DNA of 64,000 nt from an uncultured Candidatus Melainabacteria bacterium (GTDB lineage Bacteria > Cyanobacteriota > Vampirovibrionia > Gastranaerophilales > Gastranaerophilaceae): positions 1 to 64,000 of the forward strand of contig CAMUPF010000002.1 of assembly GCA_947090755.1 (NCBI GenBank). The letters run 5' to 3'. The notes under the pieces were generated by a model, which did not search any database, was not told the DNA's origin, and saw only the letters and a list, made by a program, of their open reading frames with translations. A program made the position numbers and the translations under genes. Shown piece by piece: positions 18,245-29,656 of the stretch; position 1 is the first letter of the stretch; each line of letters opens with the position of its first letter.

Positions 18245-19229
18245 TTAACGTTTAATACAATTTGCGCTTGCTGAACCGGCAGTCTTACTTCCGAAAGTTT
18301 GCAAAAAGCCGATATCCCACATATAATATGGTCTTCCGCCTGAATACATTGTTGACGACCATGACGTATACACATTACGAATTAATTTTTTATTTATTAT
18401 ATACGCAGCCAGTTCATCATTATTTGGTAATCTATACTCATCACCAAGGTTACGACAAGATTCAACTGCTTGAGACCATGTGCCGTTTCCATTAGTTTTC
18501 ATCTCCTGAAGTAATACAACGGAACTGTCAACAGGGTAGAAAACACTAATTACGCCTATATCTTTGCCCATTGTATTTGGCCCTTTATTACCATTCAAAT
18601 CATATACAAAATTTACACAGAGCTTTGGCCAGATAATATACTCAAATTCACCCATATACGACTGACATTTTGGGTTATAATATGCGATAATGCTTTCACC
18701 ATTGGCTGTTTCAAATGCGGCAACCTTTGTATTTATCGCCGAATAACTCTGTGCAAAGGTACCATTAGCATAAGCCCAGCTTACAGAAACCAAATTTACA
18801 TTCAAATCCTTCAATGTTGTAGGAGTATCAATAATTGAACCGTTTATAGTTGTTAATTTTGCAACAATTCCGCAATCTTCAATATGCTCAGAATCACAAA
18901 TATTGTTAATTTTAAGCACCTTTGATAAACCTTCCGTTATGAAGGTTTCGGCCGCTGTATCGGCAGTAACACTATGGTTTTCGTCTTCTGTTAACGTTCC
19001 GTAACCATTCAACGCAGGCATTAAAACTATTGCCTGACTCATTCGCGCATAGAGCGCTTTTCTCTGCGTGTTCCACGTCCGCTCGTTAATATTACCGGTG
19101 AGTGCTGGAAGCGTTATCGCTGCCACTACGCCGATTATTGTTAATGACAGAAGTATCTCCGCCATAGTGAAGCCTGTTAAGAGAGGCCCCCCCCCCCCCT
19201 GCACAAATTGATACACTATCTTTTTTCAT
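18245..19229 (-). CDS. Type IV pilin-like protein, copy 2, phase-OFF
   Basis: Paralogue of 10772-11780, nearly identical over the first 80 residues of the pilin part (GFTMAEILLSLTIIGVV, NINERTWNTQRKALYAR). ATG at 19229 follows SD GTGAGGA and opens a 10-codon leader, then 13 G, then PLLTGFTMAE in a different frame. 12 or 15 G would put the gene ON. With 13 G a GTG at 19216 is in frame with the pilin, but its distance to the SD (about 20 bases) is poor. The OFF product would be about 45 codons long. The C-terminus (EYRLPNNDEL... SANCIKR) is a diverged DUF1566-like domain, so the two copies would display different surface domains. Confidence 0.85.
19187..19199 (-). repeat. 13-G homopolymer (phase-variation tract), copy 2
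   Basis: Same length and same downstream flank (CCTCTCTTAACAGGCTT) as the tract at 11741-11753, inside the leader of the second pilin-like gene. Confidence 0.9.
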
Positions 19230-19251
19230 ATTATCCTCACTTTCTATAATT

Positions 19252-19280
19252 ATTATTAACCATGTTTCTAAACATGTCAA
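19252..19280 (-). promoter_or_regulatory. Promoter of pilin-like copy 2
   Basis: On the minus strand TTGACA (19280-19275), 17 bases, AATAAT (19257-19252). It is back to back with the rnc promoter. Confidence 0.75.
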
Positions 19281-19288
19281 CTATTTTA

Positions 19289-19297
19289 TGCTATAAT
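19289..19297 (+). promoter_or_regulatory. Extended -10 promoter of rnc, leaderless
   Basis: TGC-TATAAT, then 6 bases, then the ATG at 19304. No SD is present. Confidence 0.65.
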
Positions 19298-19303
19298 TCA
19301 CCT

Positions 19304-19996
19304 ATGCAAAGATTAGAAAAAATTTATGGAATAAAACTTGGCGACATTGAACTTTTCAAGCGCGCGCTTACGCACCCGTCTTACACTCAGGAAAACGGTC
19401 TTGAAGCCACAGAAAGCTATGAACGCCTCGAATTCCTCGGCGATTCTGTGTTAAAACTTCTCACTTCTGACATTCTGTTTGAAATGTATCCTGAATTTCC
19501 AGAAGGTAAACTTTCAAAGATTCGCTCAATAGTTGTTTCTGACATGACGCTTGCCAAAATTTTTAAATCTTTTAATCTGCAAGAACTTTTAATCGTATCA
19601 AAACACGATAAAAAACAAGGATTAACCCGAAACGACACCGTTTGTGCATGCGCATTTGAAGCGTTACTCGGAGCATTCTATCTTGAAGGCAGGCTCAAAC
19701 AGCTGCGTAAATTTCTCAAAAAAGTTCTAAAACCTTACATTGAAGACGTTAACGAACATTACATAAACTTTAATGCAAAAGCCTTGCTGCAGGAATACAC
19801 TCAGGGCATAAACAAAAAACTTCCGGTTTACACGATTCTTGAAGAAAGCGGGCCGGCGCATAAAAAAAGCTTTACGGTGCAGGTTTCATTTAACGACGAA
19901 GTCTGCGGCATCGGAACCGGTTCAACCAAAAAAGAAGCGGAACAAAACGCCGCCACAGAAGCGTGTAAAAAGTTCAATGTAGGAGAAGGTCAATGA
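19304..19996 (+). CDS. rnc: Ribonuclease III
   Basis: 230 residues. N-terminal nuclease domain with the signature ERLEFLGDSVL and the metal-binding Glu/Asp in CAFEALLGAFYLEG. C-terminal double-stranded-RNA-binding domain (about 155-228, GTGSTKKEAEQNAATEACKKF). Cuts double-stranded RNA, including rRNA precursors. The ATG at 19304 is chosen over an in-frame ATG at 19262 because the latter lies upstream of the -10 box. There is no SD, so the mRNA is probably leaderless. The stop overlaps the rpe start (ATGA). Confidence 0.95.
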   Translation: MQRLEKIYGIKLGDIELFKRALTHPSYTQENGLEATESYERLEFLGDSVLKLLTSDILFEMYPEFPEGKLSKIRSIVVSDMTLAKIFKSFNLQELLIVSKHDKKQGLTRNDTVCACAFEALLGAFYLEGRLKQLRKFLKKVLKPYIEDVNEHYINFNAKALLQEYTQGINKKLPVYTILEESGPAHKKSFTVQVSFNDEVCGIGTGSTKKEAEQNAATEACKKFNVGEGQ

Positions 19997-20634
19997 TTAT
20001 TTCACCGTCGATATTATCAGCGGATTTTGCAAATCTTGAACGCGACATAAAACGTGTTGAAGAAAACGGCGCTGACTGGATTCATGTTGACGTTATGGAC
20101 GGTCATTTTGTACCCAATATTACAATCGGAATCCCTGTTACAGCCGCTCTTAAGCGTATAGCGAGCGTTCCGCTTGATGTTCATTTAATGATAGATAATC
20201 CCGAAAAATACGCCCGAGATTTCATCAAAGCCGGCGCTAATATTCTCACATTCCACTACGAAGCAATGAAAAGCGACGAGGAGGTTTTGAACCTGATTCG
20301 TTTAATCAAAAGTTTTGGTATAAAAGCGGGTTTATCCATCAAGCCCAAAACAGCACCGGGAAAAATCCTGCCGTTTTTAAATGAAGTTAATTTATTGTTA
20401 GTAATGACTGTAGAACCGGGGTTTGGCGGTCAGAAGTTTATGGAAGATTGCGCAGAAAAGATTAAAGTAATCCGTAAAAATGCGCCGTCCACACTAATTA
20501 TTCAGGTAGACGGCGGAATCAATGCAGATACAGGGCGGATTTGCAGAGATTTCGGTGCAGACTCACTTGTTGCAGGCAGCTACATCTACAAATCCGCCGA
20601 CATAAAATCAGCGATTAACTCCTTAAAAGTGTAA
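19993..20634 (+). CDS. rpe: Ribulose-phosphate 3-epimerase
   Basis: 213 residues, a TIM barrel that interconverts ribulose-5-phosphate and xylulose-5-phosphate. Signatures: HVDVMDGHFVPNITIG, DVHLMI and VEPGFGGQKF, with the catalytic Asp and metal-binding His residues. Starts within the rnc stop (ATGA) with AGGAGA just upstream inside rnc, so expression depends on rnc translation. Confidence 0.96.
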   Translation: MIISPSILSADFANLERDIKRVEENGADWIHVDVMDGHFVPNITIGIPVTAALKRIASVPLDVHLMIDNPEKYARDFIKAGANILTFHYEAMKSDEEVLNLIRLIKSFGIKAGLSIKPKTAPGKILPFLNEVNLLLVMTVEPGFGGQKFMEDCAEKIKVIRKNAPSTLIIQVDGGINADTGRICRDFGADSLVAGSYIYKSADIKSAINSLKV

Positions 20635-23235
<2,601 letters not shown>

Positions 23236-23246
23236 CAGACAGCGAA

Positions 23247-23286
23247 GCCACGGTGAATCCACACGGGAGTGTGGTTGGCAGGTGGC
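23247..23286 (+). ncRNA. Structured RNA element in the gyrB-adk gap
   Basis: GCCAC (23247-23251) pairs with GTGGC (23282-23286). Inside, CCACAC (23259-23264) and GTGTGG (23269-23274) form a perfect stem closed by a GGGA loop of GNRA type. A symmetric 7x7 internal loop (GGTGAAT / TTGGCAG) separates the helices. No T-run follows. It may be a cis-regulatory element for adk or an mRNA processing site. I do not recognise a known riboswitch. Confidence 0.45.
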
Positions 23287-23387
23287 GAAGAACTGATTTA
23301 GAAAGAAGGCAACAAAAAATGTCAGTAAAAGAACACACAGAACAAGACATCATTACCCGATTAAATGACATGACAAAGGGGAACACA

Positions 23388-24044
23388 ATGAGAAAACAGT
23401 TAATCTTTTTAGGCCCGCCGGCTTGCGGAAAAGGAACACAAACCTCCAAACTGGCTGACTATCTGAACTTGCCTCACATTGACACAGGTTCATTGTTAAG
23501 AGCAGAAATTAAAGCACAAACGCCAAACGGAATCGTCGCTAAATCTTTCATTGATAAAGGCAATTTAGTTCCGGTAGAACTTGTTGCATCTATCATCAAA
23601 GACAGACTTTCTCAAAGCGATTGCGCAAACGGTTACATCCTTGACGGATATCCGAGAAGCATGGAACAGGCTGAAATGCTTGAAGTTATGCAAAAAGAAA
23701 TCAACGGCACTGACGCGGTAGATTTCAGAGCGATTTATTTTGACCTTGATCAGGATATCTTAATTTCAAGAATCGTAAACCGCCGTTCTTGCTCTGTTTG
23801 CGGTGAGATTTATAACGTAAAATTCCACCCGACAAAAGTAGAAGGCGTTTGCGACAAATGCGGCGGGGCATTAACGCAGCGAAAAGACGATACTGAAGAA
23901 ATCGCAAAAGCGCGTTTTGAAACCTACTTCCGAGAAACCGCACCGTTAATTGACTTCTACAAAAACAAAGGTGTTTTAAGAACAATCAACGCAAACGGTT
24001 CAATCGACGAAGTCTGGGAAAGACTTTTAGAGGTTATAAAATAA
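23388..24044 (+). CDS. adk: Adenylate kinase
   Basis: 218 residues. The P-loop is GPPACGKGTQ (the usual GAGKGT has become ACGKGT, with a Cys), followed by the AMP-binding DTGSLLRAEI and LDGYPRSMEQAE. The lid carries a zinc-type Cys4 set, CSVC and CDKC. It equilibrates ATP, ADP and AMP. ATG at 23388 with SD AAGGGG gives the family-standard N-terminus. An in-frame ATG at 23319 with SD GAAGG would add 23 residues and cannot be excluded. Ends at tandem terminators. Confidence 0.94.
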   Translation: MRKQLIFLGPPACGKGTQTSKLADYLNLPHIDTGSLLRAEIKAQTPNGIVAKSFIDKGNLVPVELVASIIKDRLSQSDCANGYILDGYPRSMEQAEMLEVMQKEINGTDAVDFRAIYFDLDQDILISRIVNRRSCSVCGEIYNVKFHPTKVEGVCDKCGGALTQRKDDTEEIAKARFETYFRETAPLIDFYKNKGVLRTINANGSIDEVWERLLEVIK

Positions 24045-24047
24045 AAA

Positions 24048-24070
24048 AGAGGGCATAAGCCCTCTTTTTT
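24048..24070 (+). terminator. Terminator after adk
   Basis: AGAGGGC, loop ATAA, GCCCTCT, then TTTTTT, four bases after the adk stop. Confidence 0.9.
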
Positions 24071-24075
24071 ATTTG

Positions 24076-24109
24076 AGTGCGCAGCCCGTCGGGCTGCGCA
24101 CTGTTTTTT
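24076..24109 (+). terminator. Second strong hairpin terminator
   Basis: A 12-bp perfect stem AGTGCGCAGCCC / GGGCTGCGCACT with a 3-base loop followed by GTTTTTT. It lies in tandem with the adk terminator and overlaps the end of the convergent nadE. Confidence 0.8.
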
Positions 24110-25523
24110 AATACAACCCCTGTACTATCGGAATTTTTATTCCGCTTAAAAACGATCTTTCTGTCAATCTGACGCCCAGACAACATTGTTTTCGTTTGAA
24201 TTGTGCACGATAAATTCTTCTGACTGTATCTTTAACAAGATTTCTGTCGTATTTTTTACCGATTTCATCAATAGAAAGATTTTGTTCTAAATACATTTCG
24301 ATGATATCGTCCAGTACTGCGTATTCCGGCAAGCTATCCTGATCCTTCTGGTTAGGACGAAGCTCGGCTGACGGCGCTTTCTCAATAATCTCAACAGGAA
24401 TAACAACACCGTTGCGATTAATATAGTTAGAAACCTTATAAACATTCGTTTTCGTAAGGTCTGCAATCAGATTCAAACCGCCGCATAAATCCCCGTATAG
24501 TGTTCCATAACCCATTGCCGCTTCAGATTTATTGCCGGTTGAAAGCAGCAAATAATTTTCACGATTTGAATAAAACATCAAAATCAGCCCGCGAAGTCTT
24601 GCCTGTAAGTTTTCTTCCGCAAGATCCTGTTTTCGAATCTTTGCGATATCTGCTATGAATTCATCAAACAGCGGTGTAATCGGATGAGTTACTGTTTTAA
24701 TTCCAAGATTTTTAGCAAGCGCAAGCGAATCATCAATACTTCCCTGAGATGAAAACATACTCGGCATTAAAACCCCGAAAACATTTTCTTTTCCCAGTGC
24801 CATAACCGCTAACGCCGCAGTGAGAGCACTGTCAATTCCACCGGAAAGTCCGAGAATTATCTTTTTAAAACCCGTATTTTCACAGTATTCGCGCAGTGCA
24901 AATGTCGTAACCTTAATTATCTGCTGCTCGACAGGTTCAAAAACAGGAACAGCCTGTTTTGAAAAATCAATTTTTGCAATACATTCTTCACACAAAGGTG
25001 CGTGAAAAACAAGTTCATTACTTGAACTTTTAGCAAAACTTCCGCCGCAGAAAATATTTTGATCGGCCATACCTACACCGTTTACGAATATAAAATCGCA
25101 ATGGTTATCAACGCTTGCTATAAAATCCTCTAACGTATTCATTGCATAGTAACGATTATGCGCAAGAATATACATGTCGCATTCAATATCATCCTCAAAG
25201 GTATCAGAAACATAAACTTTTTTACCATTTATATCATACATACCTGATTCATCAGGCTCGACGAATTCACCGCTATGAATCAAAACATCGCCGATAAAAA
25301 CATATTTTTCGCCTACACGTGCGGCAATTTTTTCGTAAAAATCCCCTTCGCGCTTGCCGGCTCTCTCGTCAAGAATCAAATCTTTACCGCCGCTATTGAC
25401 CAGATCATACTGAGGAAAAACAACTACATCTGTCTTAACCTTTTCCAATTTATCTAAAACACTTTTAAGATTAAACGCGAAATCCGCGACTTTCAATCTG
25501 CTTTGAACAACCGTAATATCCAT
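24108..25523 (-). CDS. nadE: NAD+ synthase with degenerate glutaminase domain
   Basis: 471 residues against about 540-680 for glutamine-dependent enzymes. The C-terminal synthetase is intact: SGGIDS (227-232), STGNKSEAAMGYGTLYGD and EIIEKAPSAELRPNQKDQDSLP. The N-terminal 190 residues align in style with the carbon-nitrogen hydrolase domain. The catalytic Glu position reads FPQYDL (Q38), the Cys position reads VSDTF (S106), and the Lys-bearing segment between them is shortened by about 50 residues. All three catalytic residues therefore appear lost, and the enzyme should use free ammonia. It lies 4 bases after ftsQ, in the mur cluster. Confidence 0.9.
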   Translation of the reverse strand: MDITVVQSRLKVADFAFNLKSVLDKLEKVKTDVVVFPQYDLVNSGGKDLILDERAGKREGDFYEKIAARVGEKYVFIGDVLIHSGEFVEPDESGMYDINGKKVYVSDTFEDDIECDMYILAHNRYYAMNTLEDFIASVDNHCDFIFVNGVGMADQNIFCGGSFAKSSSNELVFHAPLCEECIAKIDFSKQAVPVFEPVEQQIIKVTTFALREYCENTGFKKIILGLSGGIDSALTAALAVMALGKENVFGVLMPSMFSSQGSIDDSLALAKNLGIKTVTHPITPLFDEFIADIAKIRKQDLAEENLQARLRGLILMFYSNRENYLLLSTGNKSEAAMGYGTLYGDLCGGLNLIADLTKTNVYKVSNYINRNGVVIPVEIIEKAPSAELRPNQKDQDSLPEYAVLDDIIEMYLEQNLSIDEIGKKYDRNLVKDTVRRIYRAQFKRKQCCLGVRLTERSFLSGIKIPIVQGLY

Positions 25524-25527
25524 AATT

Positions 25528-26382
25528 TTACTCCAATTTTAAATAAGGATCTTTCCATCTTAAATCAAGATACTTAATTTTTACATCCATCAATTTAATC
25601 TCAGGCAGGATAGCAGTAAGACGTTGAACCCGTTCAAACGCACTTGCATCCAGTTTTCCCAGACGAATTTTTAATGAGGAAATTTTTACAAATATATCAT
25701 CCGGATTCCTGAAATCAATATATTCAACATTTTCTTTAGAACAATTTTCGACATATCTGGCAAACCGTAAAAGTTCGTCGACATCGTCTTTTTTCCAGTT
25801 ATGGTAAACATCATTTTGATAACCTGTTGCCAGAACATTAAGAGTATGAAACTCAGCGATATACGGAGCATATTCTTTTCCAACGAGGGTTCCGTCCTGC
25901 GTGAAGTATGCATACGGACAGCTATTAACGTCCGGGATTACGGAAATCACAGGAATCCGCTCTCTAAAAATAAAATCCATACGCGCCGGAAACGCATATC
26001 GTCTTATATAAACATCCTCTACAGGCGGTAAAGTTTTAAGCAAATTTTTCAACTCATCCGTTTTCTGCGCAAAAATTGGCCAGCCGTCAACCTGAAAACC
26101 GCTCAAAAGCTTATAAATTTTTTCGTCAGGTACTATTTCATTATTCACAAGCTTTATAACCTCGGAATCAGAATTTGTAAAAGCCTCCTGAGAAATATAT
26201 AGCTGTGGAAGCTTCACAAAATAGTACACACCAACAAGCAAGAGCGAACTCAAAAGAAAACGGCAAAAAGTATGAATATGCTTCAAACTGTTTTGTTTTC
26301 CTCTCACGCGTCTTTGCCGCAAGCGTTTTTTCGCTTCGCGCTCGTGATTTTCTATGTCAAACTCCTGAATTTCTTCGTCCAT
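25528..26382 (-). CDS. ftsQ: Cell division protein FtsQ (POTRA)
   Basis: 284 residues. A basic cytoplasmic N-terminus (about 1-35), one membrane helix (FLLSSLLLVGVYYFV, about 42-56), then a POTRA-like region and beta domain in the periplasm. FtsQ/DivIB links early and late divisome proteins. Sequence similarity is low, as is usual for FtsQ; the call relies on topology and on the murC-murB-ddl-ftsQ order. The start codon touches the ddl stop. Confidence 0.85.
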   Translation of the reverse strand: MDEEIQEFDIENHEREAKKRLRQRRVRGKQNSLKHIHTFCRFLLSSLLLVGVYYFVKLPQLYISQEAFTNSDSEVIKLVNNEIVPDEKIYKLLSGFQVDGWPIFAQKTDELKNLLKTLPPVEDVYIRRYAFPARMDFIFRERIPVISVIPDVNSCPYAYFTQDGTLVGKEYAPYIAEFHTLNVLATGYQNDVYHNWKKDDVDELLRFARYVENCSKENVEYIDFRNPDDIFVKISSLKIRLGKLDASAFERVQRLTAILPEIKLMDVKIKYLDLRWKDPYLKLE

Positions 26383-27323
26383 TATTTATTTAATCCTGCA
26401 CTTTTCAAAATGAGTAACACAAGGTTATCGTAATCAATTCCCATAACATCAGACTGTGCCGGAAGATCACTCGTTTCGGTCATTCCGGGGCTTGTATTGA
26501 TTTCAAGAATATAAGGGATATCGTCAACTATCAAAAAGTCAACTCTTGAAACACCGCTGCAACCTACTGTTTCATAAGCTTTTACCGCCAGCGCTTTGAC
26601 ACGGGCTGTCATTTCTTCAGATAATTCAGCCGGCAAAATGAATTCGGTCATTCCTTTTGTATATTTGGCCTCGTAATCATACCACTCGTTTTTCGGACGA
26701 AGTTCAAGAATTTCGGTCGCAAACGGAACGCCGTCACGTTCAAGAACACCCACGGTCGTGCCGATTCCCACCAGATATTCCTCGATTAACACATCATTAT
26801 TGAATTTACTTGCCTCCGCGTAAGCCGCTGCCAGTTCTTCTTTTTTGTTAACTTTTGTCATACCAAAACTGGAACCTTCGCAAACAGGTTTTGTGATAAG
26901 CGGGTATTTTAGGTCTTTCGTCATTTCAAAAACATCATCGCCTTTGCGTACAAAGACGGATTTTATTAACGGAATTTCGCCACAGGCCGCCAGCATTCTT
27001 TTTGTGTATTCCTTGTTCATACAAACTGCACTTGCCATAACACCGCATCCTGTATAAGGAATTTTAAGGATTTCAAGAATCCCTTGAATACAGCCATCTT
27101 CGCCGTATTTTCCGTGAAGCGCGTTATATGCTATATCAAACTTACCTTCTTTTAATGTTTGCGCGATATTCTCATCGACGACCACCAGTTCGGCGTTTTT
27201 AAACCCCAAACGTTTAAGCGCGTCAAAACAACCCTTGCCCGAACGCATTGAAACCTCGCGTTCAGACGACATTCCGCCACAAAGAACGGCTATTTTTGCG
27301 TCTTTTGATATAACATTTTGCAT
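26382..27323 (-). CDS. ddl: D-alanine--D-alanine ligase
   Basis: 313 residues, ATP-grasp fold. Signatures: HGKYGEDGCIQGILE at the N-terminus and SRVDFLIVDDIPYILEINTSPGMT near the C-terminus, with the metal-binding Asp, Glu and Asn. Makes the D-Ala-D-Ala dipeptide for peptidoglycan. Overlaps the end of murB by 34 bases. Confidence 0.95.
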   Translation of the reverse strand: MQNVISKDAKIAVLCGGMSSEREVSMRSGKGCFDALKRLGFKNAELVVVDENIAQTLKEGKFDIAYNALHGKYGEDGCIQGILEILKIPYTGCGVMASAVCMNKEYTKRMLAACGEIPLIKSVFVRKGDDVFEMTKDLKYPLITKPVCEGSSFGMTKVNKKEELAAAYAEASKFNNDVLIEEYLVGIGTTVGVLERDGVPFATEILELRPKNEWYDYEAKYTKGMTEFILPAELSEEMTARVKALAVKAYETVGCSGVSRVDFLIVDDIPYILEINTSPGMTETSDLPAQSDVMGIDYDNLVLLILKSAGLNK

Positions 27324-28219
27324 AATTCTTCCTCTCTTTTATTATTACCGCCTAAAAATATTATTTCAGGCTCAAGTTTTATTCCAAATTTTTCCTCAAC
27401 TGCGCGGTGCATTTTGGCCATTAACTCCAGAACATCCAGCGACGAACCACTGTTGTGATTAACGATAAAGTTAGCGTGGTTTTCCCAAACCTTTACCCCG
27501 CCCTGCGTTAAACCTTTTACGCCGCAATCGTCAAGAAGTTTACCCGCGGAATTTCCCAGAGGGTTTTTAAAAATACTTCCACAGTTGGGCAGACTCAAAA
27601 GCGGCTGATGGCAACGGCGGAATTCAAGACACGCGGCCATTCTTGCCTCTACTTTTTGAGAATCCATTGCTTCAAGTTCAAACTCTGCGCCCAAAATTTT
27701 AACATCCTGCTCCTGACAAACGGATGAGCGGTAGCCAAATTTCATCTCCTCTTTTGAAAGTTCAAAGACACCGCGTTCAGGGCAGTAACAACGGGCCCTG
27801 ACAAAGCTATCCGATATAGCCTGCCCGTTGGCGGACGCATTCATAAAGACTTCACCGCCAACAGCGCCGGGGAACCCTATCATAAACTCCAACCCCGCAA
27901 GTCCGGCTTTTGCTACGGTCTGAGCCAGTTTCTGGCCTTTAACGCCGCAATCCGCAGTTACACGAACACCATCAATTGTAATATTATTCATTTTTGAGGT
28001 CAAAACAACTGCGCCGGAATAGCCTTCTGATGAAATCAAAACATTGGAAATATTACCCAAAACCACCGCCTGCGGTTCTTTTTCCATAATCTCAACGAAT
28101 TGAGCCTCGTTTTCGGGAAAATAAACCCGCGCAATTTTGCCGCCAATCTTAAAACTGGTAAGTTTCTTTATATCAAAATTTTCTTCAAAACTAATTACCA
28201 ACTTTAACAATCTCCCCAT
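27290..28219 (-). CDS. murB: UDP-N-acetylenolpyruvoylglucosamine reductase
   Basis: 309 residues from the ATG at 28219. FAD-dependent reduction making UDP-MurNAc. Visible motifs: TSFKIGGKIA, VLGNISNVLIS, GFPGAVGGEVFMNASANG and GSIFKNP, with the catalytic Ser of type I MurB (GYRSSVC) and a C-terminal Glu (LEPEIIFLG). An in-frame ATG at 28267 would overlap murC too far. A TTG at 28201, preceded by GGGGAG, is a good alternative start. Confidence 0.93.
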   Translation of the reverse strand: MGRLLKLVISFEENFDIKKLTSFKIGGKIARVYFPENEAQFVEIMEKEPQAVVLGNISNVLISSEGYSGAVVLTSKMNNITIDGVRVTADCGVKGQKLAQTVAKAGLAGLEFMIGFPGAVGGEVFMNASANGQAISDSFVRARCYCPERGVFELSKEEMKFGYRSSVCQEQDVKILGAEFELEAMDSQKVEARMAACLEFRRCHQPLLSLPNCGSIFKNPLGNSAGKLLDDCGVKGLTQGGVKVWENHANFIVNHNSGSSLDVLELMAKMHRAVEEKFGIKLEPEIIFLGGNNKREEELCKMLYQKTQK

Positions 28220-29570
28220 CAAGCGCCAGAAGTTCTTTGCCAAGATTTGTAATAGTACCTGCGCCAAGCCCGATTACAACATCTCCGTCTTTTAACATCG
28301 GGAACAGTTCTTTTGCGACATTTTTCATATCACCGCCAATGTATTTTGCGCCCAGCTGCTCAGCAAATTTTTCGCCGGAAACGCCCTCAATTTTATCCTC
28401 AGACGCCGCATAAACATCTGTTACGATTACATTTTCACAAGATTTCAAAACATTCTGGAAATCGTTCCAGAGGCTTTGCAGCCTTGTATATCTGTGCGGT
28501 TGAAACACAGCGATTACACGACGTTCATTAAAGGATTTTGCTGCGTCAAGCGTTGCGTTGATTTCAGTCGGATGGTGCGCATAATCATCATAAAGTTCCA
28601 CATTAACGCTGTTCAACTTGCCGGTAAACTGGAAACGTCTTCCCATGCCGGTAAAGGCTGCGAAATACTCTTTGAGTGCAGCGACATCAACACCGGTCAG
28701 ATAAAGCGCCGCGATAACCGCCAGTGAATTATAAACATTATGACGCCCCTTCAATATTATTTTAAATTCAGAAATAAATTCGTTTTTATAATAAACGTCA
28801 AATGTCGTAAAATCCACGCCAAAATTAACATTGTTTGCGACGAAATCCGCGTCATTTTCCAGCGCATAGGTATAAATATCGCCGTAAACCCTGCCACGCA
28901 ACTGCTGAACCCCTGAATCATCAACATTCAAAAGGATTCTGGCATCCTTCTTTAAAGAACAAATAAATTTTTGGAAAGTCGCAAGCACATCCGGCAGCCC
29001 GCCTTTATAAAAATCGAGGTGGTCAGCCTCCAGATTGTTAACGACAAGCACATTCGGCGAATACTTAACAATCGTGCCGTCGCTTTCATCAAGTTCTGCC
29101 ACAAAATGCGTACCATTTTTACATTGGGCATTAGTATTCAACTCCGGAACGATTCCACCGTCAACAAATGACGGTTCCAGCCCGCCTTTTTCCAGAACAT
29201 ACGAACAAAGCCCGCTGGTTGTAGTTTTACCATGTGTACCGGAAAACCCTATAAAACATTTCTCGCTTCGTGAAATCTCAGCCAGTAAATCCGAGCGGTG
29301 GAAAACCGGCAGATTTAAAACACGCGCTTTTTGTAATTCCGGATTGTCTTCTCTAACCGCGGTACTTGCAACAACAACACAATCGGAAGGCAGATTTTTT
29401 TCGTCGTGGCCGATAAAAACCTTTGCGCCTAACTTACGTAATTTTTCAACATACTTGCTATCGGCGATGTCCGAGCCGGAAACCTCATAGCCGTTTTCCA
29501 ACAAATACTTAGCGAGGCCGCTCATTCCAATCCCACCGATTGCTATAAAATGATACTTCTTCTTATTCAA
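28191..29570 (-). CDS. murC: UDP-N-acetylmuramate--L-alanine ligase
   Basis: 459 residues, normal for MurC. N-terminal Rossmann domain (IAIGGIGMSGLAKYL), P-loop GFSGTHGKTTTSGL, and the later ELDESDG and DYAHHPTEI. Adds L-Ala to UDP-MurNAc. The start is a TTG with SD GAGG 8 bases upstream. First gene of the murC-murB-ddl-ftsQ-nadE run, in which all genes overlap or nearly touch. A TATAAT upstream, divergent from the antiporter promoter, probably drives it. Confidence 0.95.
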   Translation of the reverse strand: MNKKKYHFIAIGGIGMSGLAKYLLENGYEVSGSDIADSKYVEKLRKLGAKVFIGHDEKNLPSDCVVVASTAVREDNPELQKARVLNLPVFHRSDLLAEISRSEKCFIGFSGTHGKTTTSGLCSYVLEKGGLEPSFVDGGIVPELNTNAQCKNGTHFVAELDESDGTIVKYSPNVLVVNNLEADHLDFYKGGLPDVLATFQKFICSLKKDARILLNVDDSGVQQLRGRVYGDIYTYALENDADFVANNVNFGVDFTTFDVYYKNEFISEFKIILKGRHNVYNSLAVIAALYLTGVDVAALKEYFAAFTGMGRRFQFTGKLNSVNVELYDDYAHHPTEINATLDAAKSFNERRVIAVFQPHRYTRLQSLWNDFQNVLKSCENVIVTDVYAASEDKIEGVSGEKFAEQLGAKYIGGDMKNVAKELFPMLKDGDVVIGLGAGTITNLGKELLALDGEIVKVGN

Positions 29571-29621
29571 AATAAAATCCTCAAAATCCCTAATACATTA
29601 ATTATAATACAAAAAAATAGT

Positions 29622-29649
29622 TTGAGATACCAGTTTTTTATGATAAATT
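29622..29649 (+). promoter_or_regulatory. Leaderless promoter of the antiporter gene
   Basis: TTGAGA (29622-29627), 16 bases ending in TGA, TAAATT (29644-29649), then 7 bases to the ATG at 29657. No SD is present. Confidence 0.6.
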
Positions 29650-29656
29650 AATATTT

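Noticed and set aside
19092-19280. Open frame of 62 codons containing GGGGASLNRLHYGG
   Set aside because: It is the out-of-frame reading of the second pilin-like gene through the 13-G tract, that is, the OFF product, and not a separate gene.
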